A DNA stretch of 64,000 nucleotides, from assembly GCF_024756275.1 (NCBI RefSeq), contig NZ_JANUGQ010000019.1, positions 1-64,000 on the forward strand, in the 5' to 3' direction. The DNA is from Streptomyces pyxinae. GTDB lineage: Bacteria > Actinomycetota > Actinomycetes > Streptomycetales > Streptomycetaceae. Of the stretch, positions 41,973-49,377 are shown in pieces. Positions within the stretch are counted from its first letter, which is position 1; every line of letters begins with the position of its first letter. The position numbers and the translations under genes were made by a program. The notes beneath the pieces are model-generated. The model was not told the origin of the DNA. It saw only the letters and a list, made by a program, of their open reading frames with translations, and made no database searches.

Positions 41973-43198
41973 GCGACGGCCTCCGTCCCGGGCGTCCCGG
42001 AGGGCCCGGGGGTTCTTGGCGTGTCGGGTGTTCCCGAGGCCCCCGGCGGGACGGGCCTTCCGGGTGCCCCGGGCGGTCCGGAGGCCTTCGGTGGTCCGGA
42101 CGGCCCCGGTGTCCCCGGCGTCTCGGGGGCGCCGGTGCGTTCGATGTCGACCCGGGCGCCCAGACCGGCCAGCAGCCGCAGCGCGGCGGCCGGGTCGGGG
42201 TGCTGCTCGGGGAAGACCACGCCCCGCGGGGCGGGCGAGCCGTCGGCGCCCAGCACCCGGAGCAGCCCCAGGTAGCCGCCCGCGGCGGTGAGACGGGCCT
42301 GGCCGGCGGGATCGGTGACCAGGGCGGTACGGGCTTCGCCGCGGTGGGTCACATCGATCCGGAGCCGGGCGGTGCCGCCGTCGCCGGGGGAGTGCAGCAC
42401 CGCCCGGCGGACCGGGGCCCAGCGCTCACCGCCCGCCCAGCGGAAGAAGCCCGCCCCGCGCAGGGCGAGGAGCATCCGGGTGACGGCGGGGGAGCCGAAG
42501 CCGATCCGGGTCGCCGCGGTGGCGGTGCCCAGGGTGAGCGGGAAGGTGTACTGCTCGGGCGTGTCGATGCGCGCGACGCGTACGGGATCGGCGCCGATCC
42601 GCACCGTACGGGCGCCGCTCAGCGGGGCGGCGAGCCGGCGCCGGCCGTCCTCCACCACCTCGAAGTCGATGCCGAGCCGGTCCATGAACTCCACCGAGTC
42701 CGCGCCCGCCCGGTCGGCCAGGTCCCAGCGGACGGCGGTCTCCACCCGCTCGGCACCGCCCAGCTCCCGGGCGAGCGCGGCGGCGACCAGGCCGGTCACC
42801 CCGCCCATCCAGGCGGAGGAGAGCAGCACCGGCGCGGCCGACCGGGCCAGCGCGGCGACGGTCACCGCCCGCTGGAGCCGGGCCGTCCACCGGGTGACGT
42901 CCACCTGCGGCACCCCGGCGGTCAGGGCGGCCCGCAGTACCCGGTCGTCCGGGTCGTTGACCGCGCTCACCACCGCCCGGACGGCGGCCCGGAACGGCCG
43001 GGGGGACGCCAGGTCCCAGGCGCGGACCTCGCCGCCCAGCTCCCGGGCCAGCGCCCGGCCCCGCTCGGGGGTGCGGCCGGTCAGCAGGACGGGGAGGCCC
43101 CCGGCGGCGGCCATCCGGGCGAGTTCGGTGCCCACCGTTCCATAGCCACCGGTGATGAGGACGGGACCGGACGGATCGAGCGACAGTTCGTCAGTCAT
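41969..43198 (-). CDS. Saccharopine-dehydrogenase-like NAD(P)-binding protein
   Basis: A 409-residue Rossmann-fold protein. Residues 12-30 carry VLITGGYGTVGTELARMA, the dinucleotide loop. The body resembles the saccharopine dehydrogenase/trans-acting enoyl reductase group (VVSAVNDPDDRVLRAALTAG, VPQVDVTRWTARLQRAV). No catalytic residue can be named. The last 55 residues (about 355-409) are a collagen-like tail of Gly-Pro-rich triplets such as GPSGPP and GPPGAPG, not part of the fold. The gene overlaps tetR at ATGA. An operator-like palindrome lies 11 bp upstream of ATG 43198. The substrate is unknown; a lipid or an amino-acid conjugate is possible. Confidence 0.8.
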   Translation of the reverse strand: MTDELSLDPSGPVLITGGYGTVGTELARMAAAGGLPVLLTGRTPERGRALARELGGEVRAWDLASPRPFRAAVRAVVSAVNDPDDRVLRAALTAGVPQVDVTRWTARLQRAVTVAALARSAAPVLLSSAWMGGVTGLVAAALARELGGAERVETAVRWDLADRAGADSVEFMDRLGIDFEVVEDGRRRLAAPLSGARTVRIGADPVRVARIDTPEQYTFPLTLGTATAATRIGFGSPAVTRMLLALRGAGFFRWAGGERWAPVRRAVLHSPGDGGTARLRIDVTHRGEARTALVTDPAGQARLTAAGGYLGLLRVLGADGSPAPRGVVFPEQHPDPAAALRLLAGLGARVDIERTGAPETPGTPGPSGPPKASGPPGAPGRPVPPGASGTPDTPRTPGPSGTPGTEAVA

Positions 43199-43208
43199 GC
43201 CGGAAGTA

Positions 43209-43224
43209 TAGGTCGGGTGACCTA
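43209..43224. promoter_or_regulatory. TetR-type operator TAGGTC-N4-GACCTA
   Basis: A perfect 6-bp-arm palindrome 11 bp upstream of the reductase-like start. A weaker copy sharing GGGTGACCT lies at about 43236-43246. Binding by the TetR protein encoded at 41364-41972 is inferred. Confidence 0.6.
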
Positions 43225-43536
43225 GTTTTTGAGGGCGGGTGACCTGGGGCGAGCGCCGCCCGTCACTCCGGGGATCTCCCTTAAGGGCGCCTCAAGGAGG
43301 GATCAAGGGCGGCTGAAGGGTGCCGCCGGGCCGGTGCGGGGGAGACGTCCGCCACAGGGGGGCGGCCTTTCTGGGTGCTATTCAGCTGTTTGTCCGTCTG
43401 ATGGTGAGATCCGGGGCGGTCGGCATATCGGATTCGCCCCGTTCTGGCGGGCGCCTCTGTCCCGAGTGGTGCCGATTTGGGAGTACCGCCGGATCCCGGG
43501 GGATTTCGCGGGTTCCGTCGCCGCCGAATGCGCCCA

Positions 43537-43562
43537 TAACGATCAGATAAATCGGATCATTA
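43537..43562. promoter_or_regulatory. 26-bp imperfect palindrome upstream of CAP gene
   Basis: TAACGATCAGATA and its partner half match at 10 of 13 dyad positions, in an AT-rich island within high-GC DNA about 165 bp before the CAP gene. It looks like a repressor or activator site. The 43225-43724 gap has no gene. Confidence 0.5.
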
Positions 43563-43644
43563 CGGCCGGTCAGGTCTTTCTCCGTGGGATGAGAGTTCCC
43601 CCGGGTGCCCTAATATCCATTTCCTCATCGCCCCCGCCGGGTCC

Positions 43645-43673
43645 CCGCGTCTTTCCGACGCGGAAAGACGCGG
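43645..43673 (+). promoter_or_regulatory. 13-bp leader hairpin of CAP gene
   Basis: CCGCGTCTTTCCG and CGGAAAGACGCGG form a perfect stem with an ACG loop, ending 51 bases before ATG 43725. It does not cover the ribosome site. Without a T tract it may be an attenuator or mRNA stabiliser. It does not match the c-di-AMP ydaO motif I know. Confidence 0.5.
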
Positions 43674-43724
43674 AGATGAACGCAGCGCGACGGGGCGTGT
43701 ACGGAACTTTGAATGAGGTCTCGG

Positions 43725-44315
43725 ATGAGCAAGCACCGCAACAAGTCGGGCTACCGGAAGATAACCATCGCCGCCCTGGTGGTGACGGCCGTGGCCGTGC
43801 CCTCCGTGGCGATGGCCGGGTACGGGCCGGTCGGCGGCAAGGACGGCCGGGCCCACGCCCACCGGGCCGCCGTCGCCGCGCAGCGAGTGGCGGCCAAGAA
43901 GCCCGCGACCGGCGCCGCGGCCAGGCCGGCGGCCGGCTCGACCAGCGCCGCGCGGGTGGTGGAACTCGTCAACGCCGAGCGCGCCAAGGTGGGTTGCTCG
44001 CCGGTGAAGGTCAACGCGAAGCTGACCAGCGCCGCCCAGGCGCACAGCCAGGACCAGGCGTCCCACAAGAACATGTCGCACACCGGATCCGACGGCTCGA
44101 ACCCCGGCGACCGCATCACCCGCGCCGGTTACCGCTGGCAGACCTACGGCGAGAACGTCGCCTACGGCTACCAGACCCCCGAGAGCGTCATGACCGGCTG
44201 GATGAACAGCCCGGGCCACAAGCGCAATATCCTCAACTGCGCCTTCAAGGAGATCGGCGTCGGTCTCGCCCAGCCCGGCAACTACTGGACCCAGAACTTC
44301 GCCGCGGGGTTCTGA
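43725..44315 (+). CDS. Secreted CAP/SCP-domain protein
   Basis: A 196-residue exported protein. A signal peptide covers residues 1-32 (HRNKSGYRKITIAALVVTAVAV, then AMA-G). An Ala/Lys/Arg-rich linker follows, then the CAP domain with VVELVNAERAKVGCSPVKVN, AHSQDQASHKNMSHTG, YGENVAYGY, VMTGWMNSPGHKRNILN and the last strand NYWTQNFAAGF. Two cysteines in GCSPV and LNCAF form the usual disulfide. GAGG precedes ATG 43725. CAP proteins in Streptomyces are thought to bind lipids or act on the wall. Regulated, if at all, by the upstream palindrome and hairpin. Confidence 0.92.
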   Translation: MSKHRNKSGYRKITIAALVVTAVAVPSVAMAGYGPVGGKDGRAHAHRAAVAAQRVAAKKPATGAAARPAAGSTSAARVVELVNAERAKVGCSPVKVNAKLTSAAQAHSQDQASHKNMSHTGSDGSNPGDRITRAGYRWQTYGENVAYGYQTPESVMTGWMNSPGHKRNILNCAFKEIGVGLAQPGNYWTQNFAAGF

Positions 44316-44404
44316 TCGCTGAGCCGGGGAATTCGGACGGGATTCGCCATGCGGTGACCGGCATTCTCTGAGGGTCCGTCGGAATGCCGGTGAAGGGCCC
44401 TGGC

Positions 44405-44565
44405 CGGATCGCGGCCGGACCGGCGGCCGGATCGTGGCCGGACCGGTGAATGGTCCTGGCCGATGCGGTGGGCGGATCGTGGCCGGACCGGTGAATGGTC
44501 CTGGCCGGCGCGGTGGACGGATCGTGGCCGGTGCGGTGAACGGGGTGCGGTGGACGGGTCCTGGC
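44405..44565. repeat. 45-bp tandem repeat upstream of folC
   Basis: Units at 44429-44473 and 44474-44518 are identical over 34 bases and differ at only a few of the rest. A third, diverged unit begins at 44519 and a partial one at 44405. The period is a multiple of three, but no real gene reads through it. The 44316-44748 gap holds this array and the folC promoter. Confidence 0.85.
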
Positions 44566-44735
44566 CGGACTCGCTCCGGCCGTTCCGTCGGCGCCCGCCC
44601 CGCCCGGGGATGCCCCCACAATTCCCGGGCGGGGCGGGCGCCGTCCGGCTGTCCGCCCACCGGCCCGCGCCCTGCCCGCCGGTCCGGCCCGTCCGATGGT
44701 CCGGGCGGGCCGGAGGCCGCGGGGGAGTCACTCCG

Positions 44736-44741
44736 TAGACT
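44736..44741 (+). promoter_or_regulatory. -10 element of folC, likely leaderless
   Basis: TAGACT ends seven bases before GTG 44749, the same geometry as in valS. GAGGGG lies too close to the start to act as a normal ribosome site. Confidence 0.5.
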
Positions 44742-44748
44742 GAGGGGC

Positions 44749-46272
44749 GTGAGTGAGCAGCCCCCCCGCGAGTCCAGCGACAGCAGCTACGACGGCGACG
44801 GCTTCGACGAGATCGTGGCCGCGGAGACCGACCGAGACCCCGACCTGGCGGTGATCGAGGCCGGCAGCCGTACCCTGCGCGCCCAGGCCGGACCGCCGCA
44901 GGGCGACCCGGTGCCCGCCCGGCCCGCCGACCCGGAGGCCGACCGGGCACTGCGCGAGGTGGAGGCGGACCTCGCCACCCGGTGGGGCGAGACCAAGCTG
45001 GAGCCCTCGGTGGCCCGGATCGCGGCGCTCATGGACGTCCTGGGCGAGCCCCAGCGGGCGTACCCGTCGATCCACATCACCGGCACCAACGGCAAGACCT
45101 CCACCGCCCGGATGATCGAGGCGCTGCTCGGCGCCTTCGAGCTGCGCACCGGCCGGTACACCTCGCCCCATGTGCAGTCGGTCACCGAGCGGATCAGTCT
45201 GGACGGCGCCCCGGTGCCCGCCGAGCGGTTCGTCGAGGCGTACCAGGACATCAAGCCGTACGTCGAGATGGTCGACGCCTCCCAGGAGTACCGGCTCTCC
45301 TTCTTCGAGGTGCTCACCGGCATGGCGTACGCCGCCTTCGCCGACGCCCCGGTCGACGTGGCCGTGGTCGAGGTCGGCATGGGCGGCAGCTGGGACGCCA
45401 CCAATGTGATCGACGGCTCGGTGGCCGTGGTCACCCCCATCGACCTGGACCACACCGACCGGCTCGGCACCACCCACGCGGAGATCGCCGGCGAGAAGGC
45501 CGGGATCATCAAGGAGGGCGCCACCGTCGTCCTCGCCCAGCAGCCGGTCGAGGCGGCCCAGGTGCTGCTGAAGAAGGCGGTCGAGGCGGACGCCACGGTC
45601 GCCCGCGAGGGCATGGAGTTCGGGGTCACCGCCCGCGAGATGGCGGTCGGCGGCCAGCTGCTGACCCTGCGCGGCCTGGGCGGCGAGTACGAGGAGATCT
45701 TCCTCCCCCTCTACGGCGCCCACCAGGCGCACAACGCCGCGGTGGCGCTGGCGGCGGTCGAGGCGTTCTTCGGGATCGGCGCCCAGGAGGCCCGCACCCT
45801 GGACCTGGAGACGGTCCGCCGGGCCTTCGCCTCGGTGGCCTCGCCCGGCCGGCTGGAGGTCGTACGGCGCAGCCCCACCGTCATCCTGGACGCCGCGCAC
45901 AACCCGGCCGGGGCCCGCGCGGCGGCGGCCGGGGTCACCGAGGCGTTCGGCTTCTCCCGCCTGATCGGCGTGGTCGGGGCCAGCGACGACAAGGACGTAC
46001 GGGGCCTGCTGGAGGCGTTCGAGCCGATCTGCGCGGAGCTGGTCGTCACCCGGAACTCCAGCCACCGCGCGATGGACCCGGACGCGCTGGCCGCCGTCGC
46101 CGTGGAGGTCTTCGGCGACGAGCGGGTGGTGGTGGAACCGCGCCTGGACGACGCCCTGGAGGCGGCGATCACCCTCGCCGAGGAGGAGGCCGAGTACGCG
46201 GGCGCGGGCGTGCTGGTCACGGGTTCGGTGATCACGGTCGGCGAGGCCCGGCTGCTGCTGGGAAGGGGCTGA
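44749..46272 (+). CDS. folC: Folylpolyglutamate synthase/dihydrofolate synthase
   Basis: Adds glutamate to dihydropteroate and folates. The 507-residue Mur-ligase-fold enzyme has the P-loop GTNGKT (residues 112-117), the folate-binding loop PYVEMVDASQEYRLSFFE region, VEVGMGGSWDATNV, the carbamylated-lysine loop and the C-terminal domain with DAAHNPAGA. An acidic disordered N-tail of about 90 residues (SSDSSYDGDGFDE...) precedes the enzyme and is longer than in most bacteria, though usual in Streptomyces. The start GTG 44749 has a -10 element at -7. The DUF4233 gene follows six bases after the stop. Confidence 0.95.
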   Translation: MSEQPPRESSDSSYDGDGFDEIVAAETDRDPDLAVIEAGSRTLRAQAGPPQGDPVPARPADPEADRALREVEADLATRWGETKLEPSVARIAALMDVLGEPQRAYPSIHITGTNGKTSTARMIEALLGAFELRTGRYTSPHVQSVTERISLDGAPVPAERFVEAYQDIKPYVEMVDASQEYRLSFFEVLTGMAYAAFADAPVDVAVVEVGMGGSWDATNVIDGSVAVVTPIDLDHTDRLGTTHAEIAGEKAGIIKEGATVVLAQQPVEAAQVLLKKAVEADATVAREGMEFGVTAREMAVGGQLLTLRGLGGEYEEIFLPLYGAHQAHNAAVALAAVEAFFGIGAQEARTLDLETVRRAFASVASPGRLEVVRRSPTVILDAAHNPAGARAAAAGVTEAFGFSRLIGVVGASDDKDVRGLLEAFEPICAELVVTRNSSHRAMDPDALAAVAVEVFGDERVVVEPRLDDALEAAITLAEEEAEYAGAGVLVTGSVITVGEARLLLGRG

Positions 46273-46278
46273 GACCGG

Positions 46279-46641
46279 GTGCGTACGCTCTGCGCTTCGA
46301 CGCTGATCGGTGAGTTCTTCGTGCTGGGCTTCGCCGGGCTCGTCGCCATGAAGGACGACAGCCTGTCGATGGGCACGGTGTGGACGGTCTGCGGGGTGCT
46401 GATGGCGCTGAGCGTGCTGCTCTGCGGCATGCTCGGCCGGCCGGGCGGGCTGGCGCTGGGCTGGGCTCTCCAGCTCGTGCTGATCGCCAGCGGCTTCGTG
46501 GTGCCGATCATGTTCTTCCTGGGCCTGGTCTTCGGCGGGCTGTGGTGGGCCTCGGTCCACTTCGGCGGGAAGATCGACGCGGCCAAGGCCCGCTGGGCGG
46601 CGCAGGCGGCGGCCGAGGCCGCCGAGTCCCCGGCGCCCTGA
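46279..46641 (+). CDS. DUF4233 small membrane protein
   Basis: A 120-residue protein with four hydrophobic segments (about 6-25, 31-52, 60-80, 80-96) and a short Ala-rich cytoplasmic tail. It matches the actinobacterial DUF4233 family, always found right after folC and of unknown function. GTG 46279 starts six bases beyond the folC stop and uses GGAAGGGG at the folC 3' end as ribosome site, so it is translated from the folC message. Two possible roles, folate-related transport or unrelated envelope function, cannot be separated. Confidence 0.88.
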   Translation: MRTLCASTLIGEFFVLGFAGLVAMKDDSLSMGTVWTVCGVLMALSVLLCGMLGRPGGLALGWALQLVLIASGFVVPIMFFLGLVFGGLWWASVHFGGKIDAAKARWAAQAAAEAAESPAP

Positions 46642-47391
46642 CGCCCGGAGCCGCCCGGAGCCCCACGGGGTGGAGCCTCCTGGGGCGCCGGAGGGCCCAA
46701 CCCGCCGGCCCTCTGCGCCCCGAGTCTCCCGGCGCCCCCGGGGCACCTCCGGCGGTCCGACGGCTGCGCTGCCCCGGGCGCCCTGACCTCCCTGGTTCCC
46801 TGAGGCTCCCGAAGCCCTGGGGCCGCGCCCCGGACGCCCGGCCCTGGCACGTCCCGGCGGGGCCGTGCTGCCCCTGACGCCCCGGGGCCGCAGGGACCCG
46901 GACCGCCGGTACGCCGCCGGAGCGGTCCGGCCGGGGCCCGGGTACGCCCCTGCCCGGGGAGCCGCCCCGTACACGGCGGGAGCCGGTACGCCCTCCACCC
47001 CGCACGTCCCGGGAGCCGGTACGTGCTCCGCCCCGCAGGCCCCGGCAGCCGGTCTCGCCGCCGCCCGCCGGGCCCGGGTGCACAGGCCCGGCCCCGCACG
47101 TCCCGTGAGCCGGTACGTGCCCCGCCCGGCAGGTCCCGGGAGCCGGCACATCCCCCGCCCCGTACACGGCGGGAGCCGGTACGCCCTCCGCCCCGCAGGG
47201 GCCGAAGAGCTCGGTGCGCGGTCCGGCGCGGGTGGTCGCGCGCCTCCGCCGCCGGGGCCGCCGGTACGCCACGGGCGAAGACGGCCGCGCCCGGGGCCCC
47301 GGTGCCCGGGGGCGCCCGCGTGCCGGGGCGATCGTCACACCCGGTAACCTCTGGGCCAACCGCACCCTCTGGCCGCAAGGAGCCGCACACC
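46642..47391. repeat. 750-bp repeat-rich intergenic region before ndk
   Basis: No gene is found. Two copies of a roughly 42-bp segment (46962-47003 and 47156-47197) are nearly identical, and GGGAGCCGGTACG-type units occur at least five times between 46975 and 47190. All frames give low-complexity Pro/Ala/Arg peptides. A TAACCT -10-like element near 47344 may start ndk transcription. Confidence 0.7.
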
Positions 47392-47805
47392 ATGACGCAG
47401 CGCACCCTCGTCCTGCTCAAGCCGGACACCGTCCGTCGCGGACTCGTGGGCGAGGTCATCGGCCGCGTCGAACGGAAGGCCGGCTGGGCCATCACCGCCC
47501 TGGAGCTGCGCACCCTGGACCGCGAGACCCTGGAGCGCCACTACGGCGAGCACGTGGGCAAGCCGTTCTACGAGCCGCTGGTCGCGTTCATGTCCTCCGG
47601 CCCGGTCGTGGCGCTGGTGGTCGAGGGCGAGCGGGTGATCGAGGGCGTCCGGCAGCTCGCCGGGCCTACCGACCCGATCGCGGCCGCGCCCGGCTCCGTC
47701 CGCGGTGACTTCGGCACCATCGTGCGGGAGAATCTGATCCACGCCTCGGACTCCCCGGAGTCCGCGGAACGGGAACTCAAGATCTTTTTTCCCGGTATCG
47801 CCTGA
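47392..47805 (+). CDS. ndk: Nucleoside-diphosphate kinase
   Basis: Transfers the gamma phosphate between nucleoside di- and triphosphates. The 137-residue protein begins QRTLVLLKPDTVRRGLVGEV. It has the phosphohistidine at His117 in LIHASDS, with FMSSGPVVALVVEGERVIE upstream and RGDFG before it. Hexameric cytosolic enzyme of usual length. AAGGAG precedes ATG 47392. It stands between folC and mreB, as in S. coelicolor, with a hairpin after it. Confidence 0.97.
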   Translation: MTQRTLVLLKPDTVRRGLVGEVIGRVERKAGWAITALELRTLDRETLERHYGEHVGKPFYEPLVAFMSSGPVVALVVEGERVIEGVRQLAGPTDPIAAAPGSVRGDFGTIVRENLIHASDSPESAERELKIFFPGIA

Positions 47806-47807
47806 GC

Positions 47808-47830
47808 CGCCCGGGTCGTCTGACCGGGCG
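47808..47830 (+). terminator. ndk terminator
   Basis: CGCCCGG.TC and GACCGGGCG pair over nine base pairs with one bulge and a GTCT loop, three bases after the ndk stop. Confidence 0.65.
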
Positions 47831-47907
47831 TCAGCCATACAGCGCTCATGACCTGGGGCGACCGATGGAATTTCGGTCGCCCTCCGGTATAGGCCGCAGA
47901 GCGCTCG

Positions 47908-47933
47908 GGAACGCATCCGTCCTGTGTCTCGTC
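47908..47933 (+). promoter_or_regulatory. Sigma-E-like promoter of the mre operon
   Basis: GGAAC (47908-47912), 17 bases, CGTC (47930-47933). This resembles the -35/-10 pair of Streptomyces sigma-E promoters, which respond to cell-envelope stress, and the mre cluster is remembered as partly sigma-E dependent. It lies about 150 bp before mreB. Confidence 0.45.
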
Positions 47934-48084
47934 ACCTGTACAGAGGCGCACCGCAGCGCAGTCTCCGCACGGGCGGCACTACGATGGGAATCTCCGCCAC
48001 ACCTCCCGTCCAGCCGACCTGAGAAGCCGTCAAGCTCTAATGGGGAAGGCCCGACGCATCCTCATGGGAAACAAGGGGAACTCA

Positions 48085-49104
48085 ATGTCGTTCATCGGCC
48101 GTGACATGGCTGTCGACCTCGGGACCGCCAACACGCTGGTGTACGTCAGAGGTCGCGGCATCGTCCTCAATGAGCCCTCCGTCGTCGCCATCAACACCAA
48201 TACCGGTGGAATCCTGGCGGTCGGCGCCGAGGCCAAGAAGATGATCGGCCGGACCCCTGGCAACATCGTGGCTGTCCGGCCGCTCAAGGACGGGGTGATC
48301 GCGGACTTCGAGATCACCGAGCGGATGCTCCGCTACTTCATTCTCAAGATCCACAAGCGCCGTTATCTCGCCCGCCCCCGGGTCGTGGTCTGCGTGCCCT
48401 CCGGCATCACCGGGGTCGAGCGCCGCGCGGTGATCGAGGCGTCCACCCAGGCGGGCGCCCGGCAGGTGCACATCATCGAGGAGCCGATGGCCGCCGCCAT
48501 CGGTTCGGGTCTGCCGGTCCACGAGGCCACCGGCAACATGGTGGTGGACATCGGCGGCGGCACCACCGAGGTGGCGGTGATCTCGCTCGGCGGAATCGTC
48601 ACGGCACAGTCGATCCGGGTGGCCGGCGACGAGCTGGACAACGCGATCATCCAGCACATCAAGAAGGAGTACAGCCTCCTCCTCGGTGAGCGCACCGCCG
48701 AGCAGATCAAGATCACCATCGGTTCGGCGTACGACCTGGAGACCGACGAGCACACCGAGATCCGCGGCCGGGACCTGGTCTCCGGCCTGCCCAAGACGGT
48801 CGTCATCTCGGCCGCCGAGGTCCGCAAGGCCATCGAGGAGCCGGTCAACGCCATCGTGGACGCGGTGAAGACCACCCTCGACAAGTGCCCGCCGGAGCTC
48901 TCCGGCGATGTGATGGACCGGGGCATCGTGCTCACCGGCGGCGGCGCGCTGCTGCGCGGTCTGGACGAGCGGCTGCGCCGGGAGACCGGGATGCCGATCC
49001 ACATCGCGGAGGACCCGCTGGACTCGGTGGCGCTCGGCTCCGGCAAGTGCGTGGAGGAGTTCGAGGCGCTCCAGCAGGTGCTGGACGCCCAGCCCCGCAG
49101 GTAG
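48085..49104 (+). CDS. mreB: Rod-shape/actin-like protein MreB
   Basis: An actin-fold filament-forming ATPase that in Streptomyces helps build spore walls. The 339-residue protein has the phosphate-1 loop DLGTANTLVYV, the connect-1 region, DIGGGTTEVAV (phosphate 2) and GGGALLRGLDE (adenosine loop). The amphipathic N terminus SFIGRDMAV is intact. ATG 48085 has AAGGGG at good spacing; ATG 48064 in frame is an alternative that overlaps that site. First gene of mreB-mreC-mreD-pbp2-rodA, though a 273-bp gap with its own -10-like element separates mreC. Confidence 0.97.
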   Translation: MSFIGRDMAVDLGTANTLVYVRGRGIVLNEPSVVAINTNTGGILAVGAEAKKMIGRTPGNIVAVRPLKDGVIADFEITERMLRYFILKIHKRRYLARPRVVVCVPSGITGVERRAVIEASTQAGARQVHIIEEPMAAAIGSGLPVHEATGNMVVDIGGGTTEVAVISLGGIVTAQSIRVAGDELDNAIIQHIKKEYSLLLGERTAEQIKITIGSAYDLETDEHTEIRGRDLVSGLPKTVVISAAEVRKAIEEPVNAIVDAVKTTLDKCPPELSGDVMDRGIVLTGGGALLRGLDERLRRETGMPIHIAEDPLDSVALGSGKCVEEFEALQQVLDAQPRR

Positions 49105-49377
49105 CCCCCCAGGAGCCCCCGGTGGTCCCCGACGGCCTCCGTGGTCCCCGTCGGTCCGCGTGGTCCCTGTCGGTCCACGGTGATTCACGGAAGTCCCCGG
49201 TGGTTCCCGGCAGTCGCCGGCATGTACGCCCGCCCGGCATTTCACCCGGGCGGGCGTACGGGACTCCCACGGACGGCGGAACGGTGACCTCGGCCGTACG
49301 GACGCCACCAGGCCCGTACGGCTGATCGTTGGTATAACGGCACAAACATTCCTATCGAGGAAGGCACGGCCGCCCCC
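49105..49377 (+). promoter_or_regulatory. mreB-mreC spacer with repeats and a -10 element
   Basis: The first 110 bases consist of degenerate GTGGTCCCCGTCGGTCC-type repeats. TATAAC at 49333-49338, about 40 bp ahead of mreC, could be a -10 element for a second promoter of mreC. I see no -35 match and no gene. Confidence 0.4.

Noticed and set aside
43560..43724. c-di-AMP (ydaO) riboswitch ahead of the CAP gene
   Set aside because: Only a simple hairpin is seen; the conserved core I know from ydaO is absent.
44429..44563. CRISPR array
   Set aside because: The 45-bp repeats are directly tandem with no unique spacers and no cas genes are present.
46865..47347. A Pro/Ala-rich gene before ndk
   Set aside because: The translation is pure repeat, there is no ribosome site and both strands look alike.
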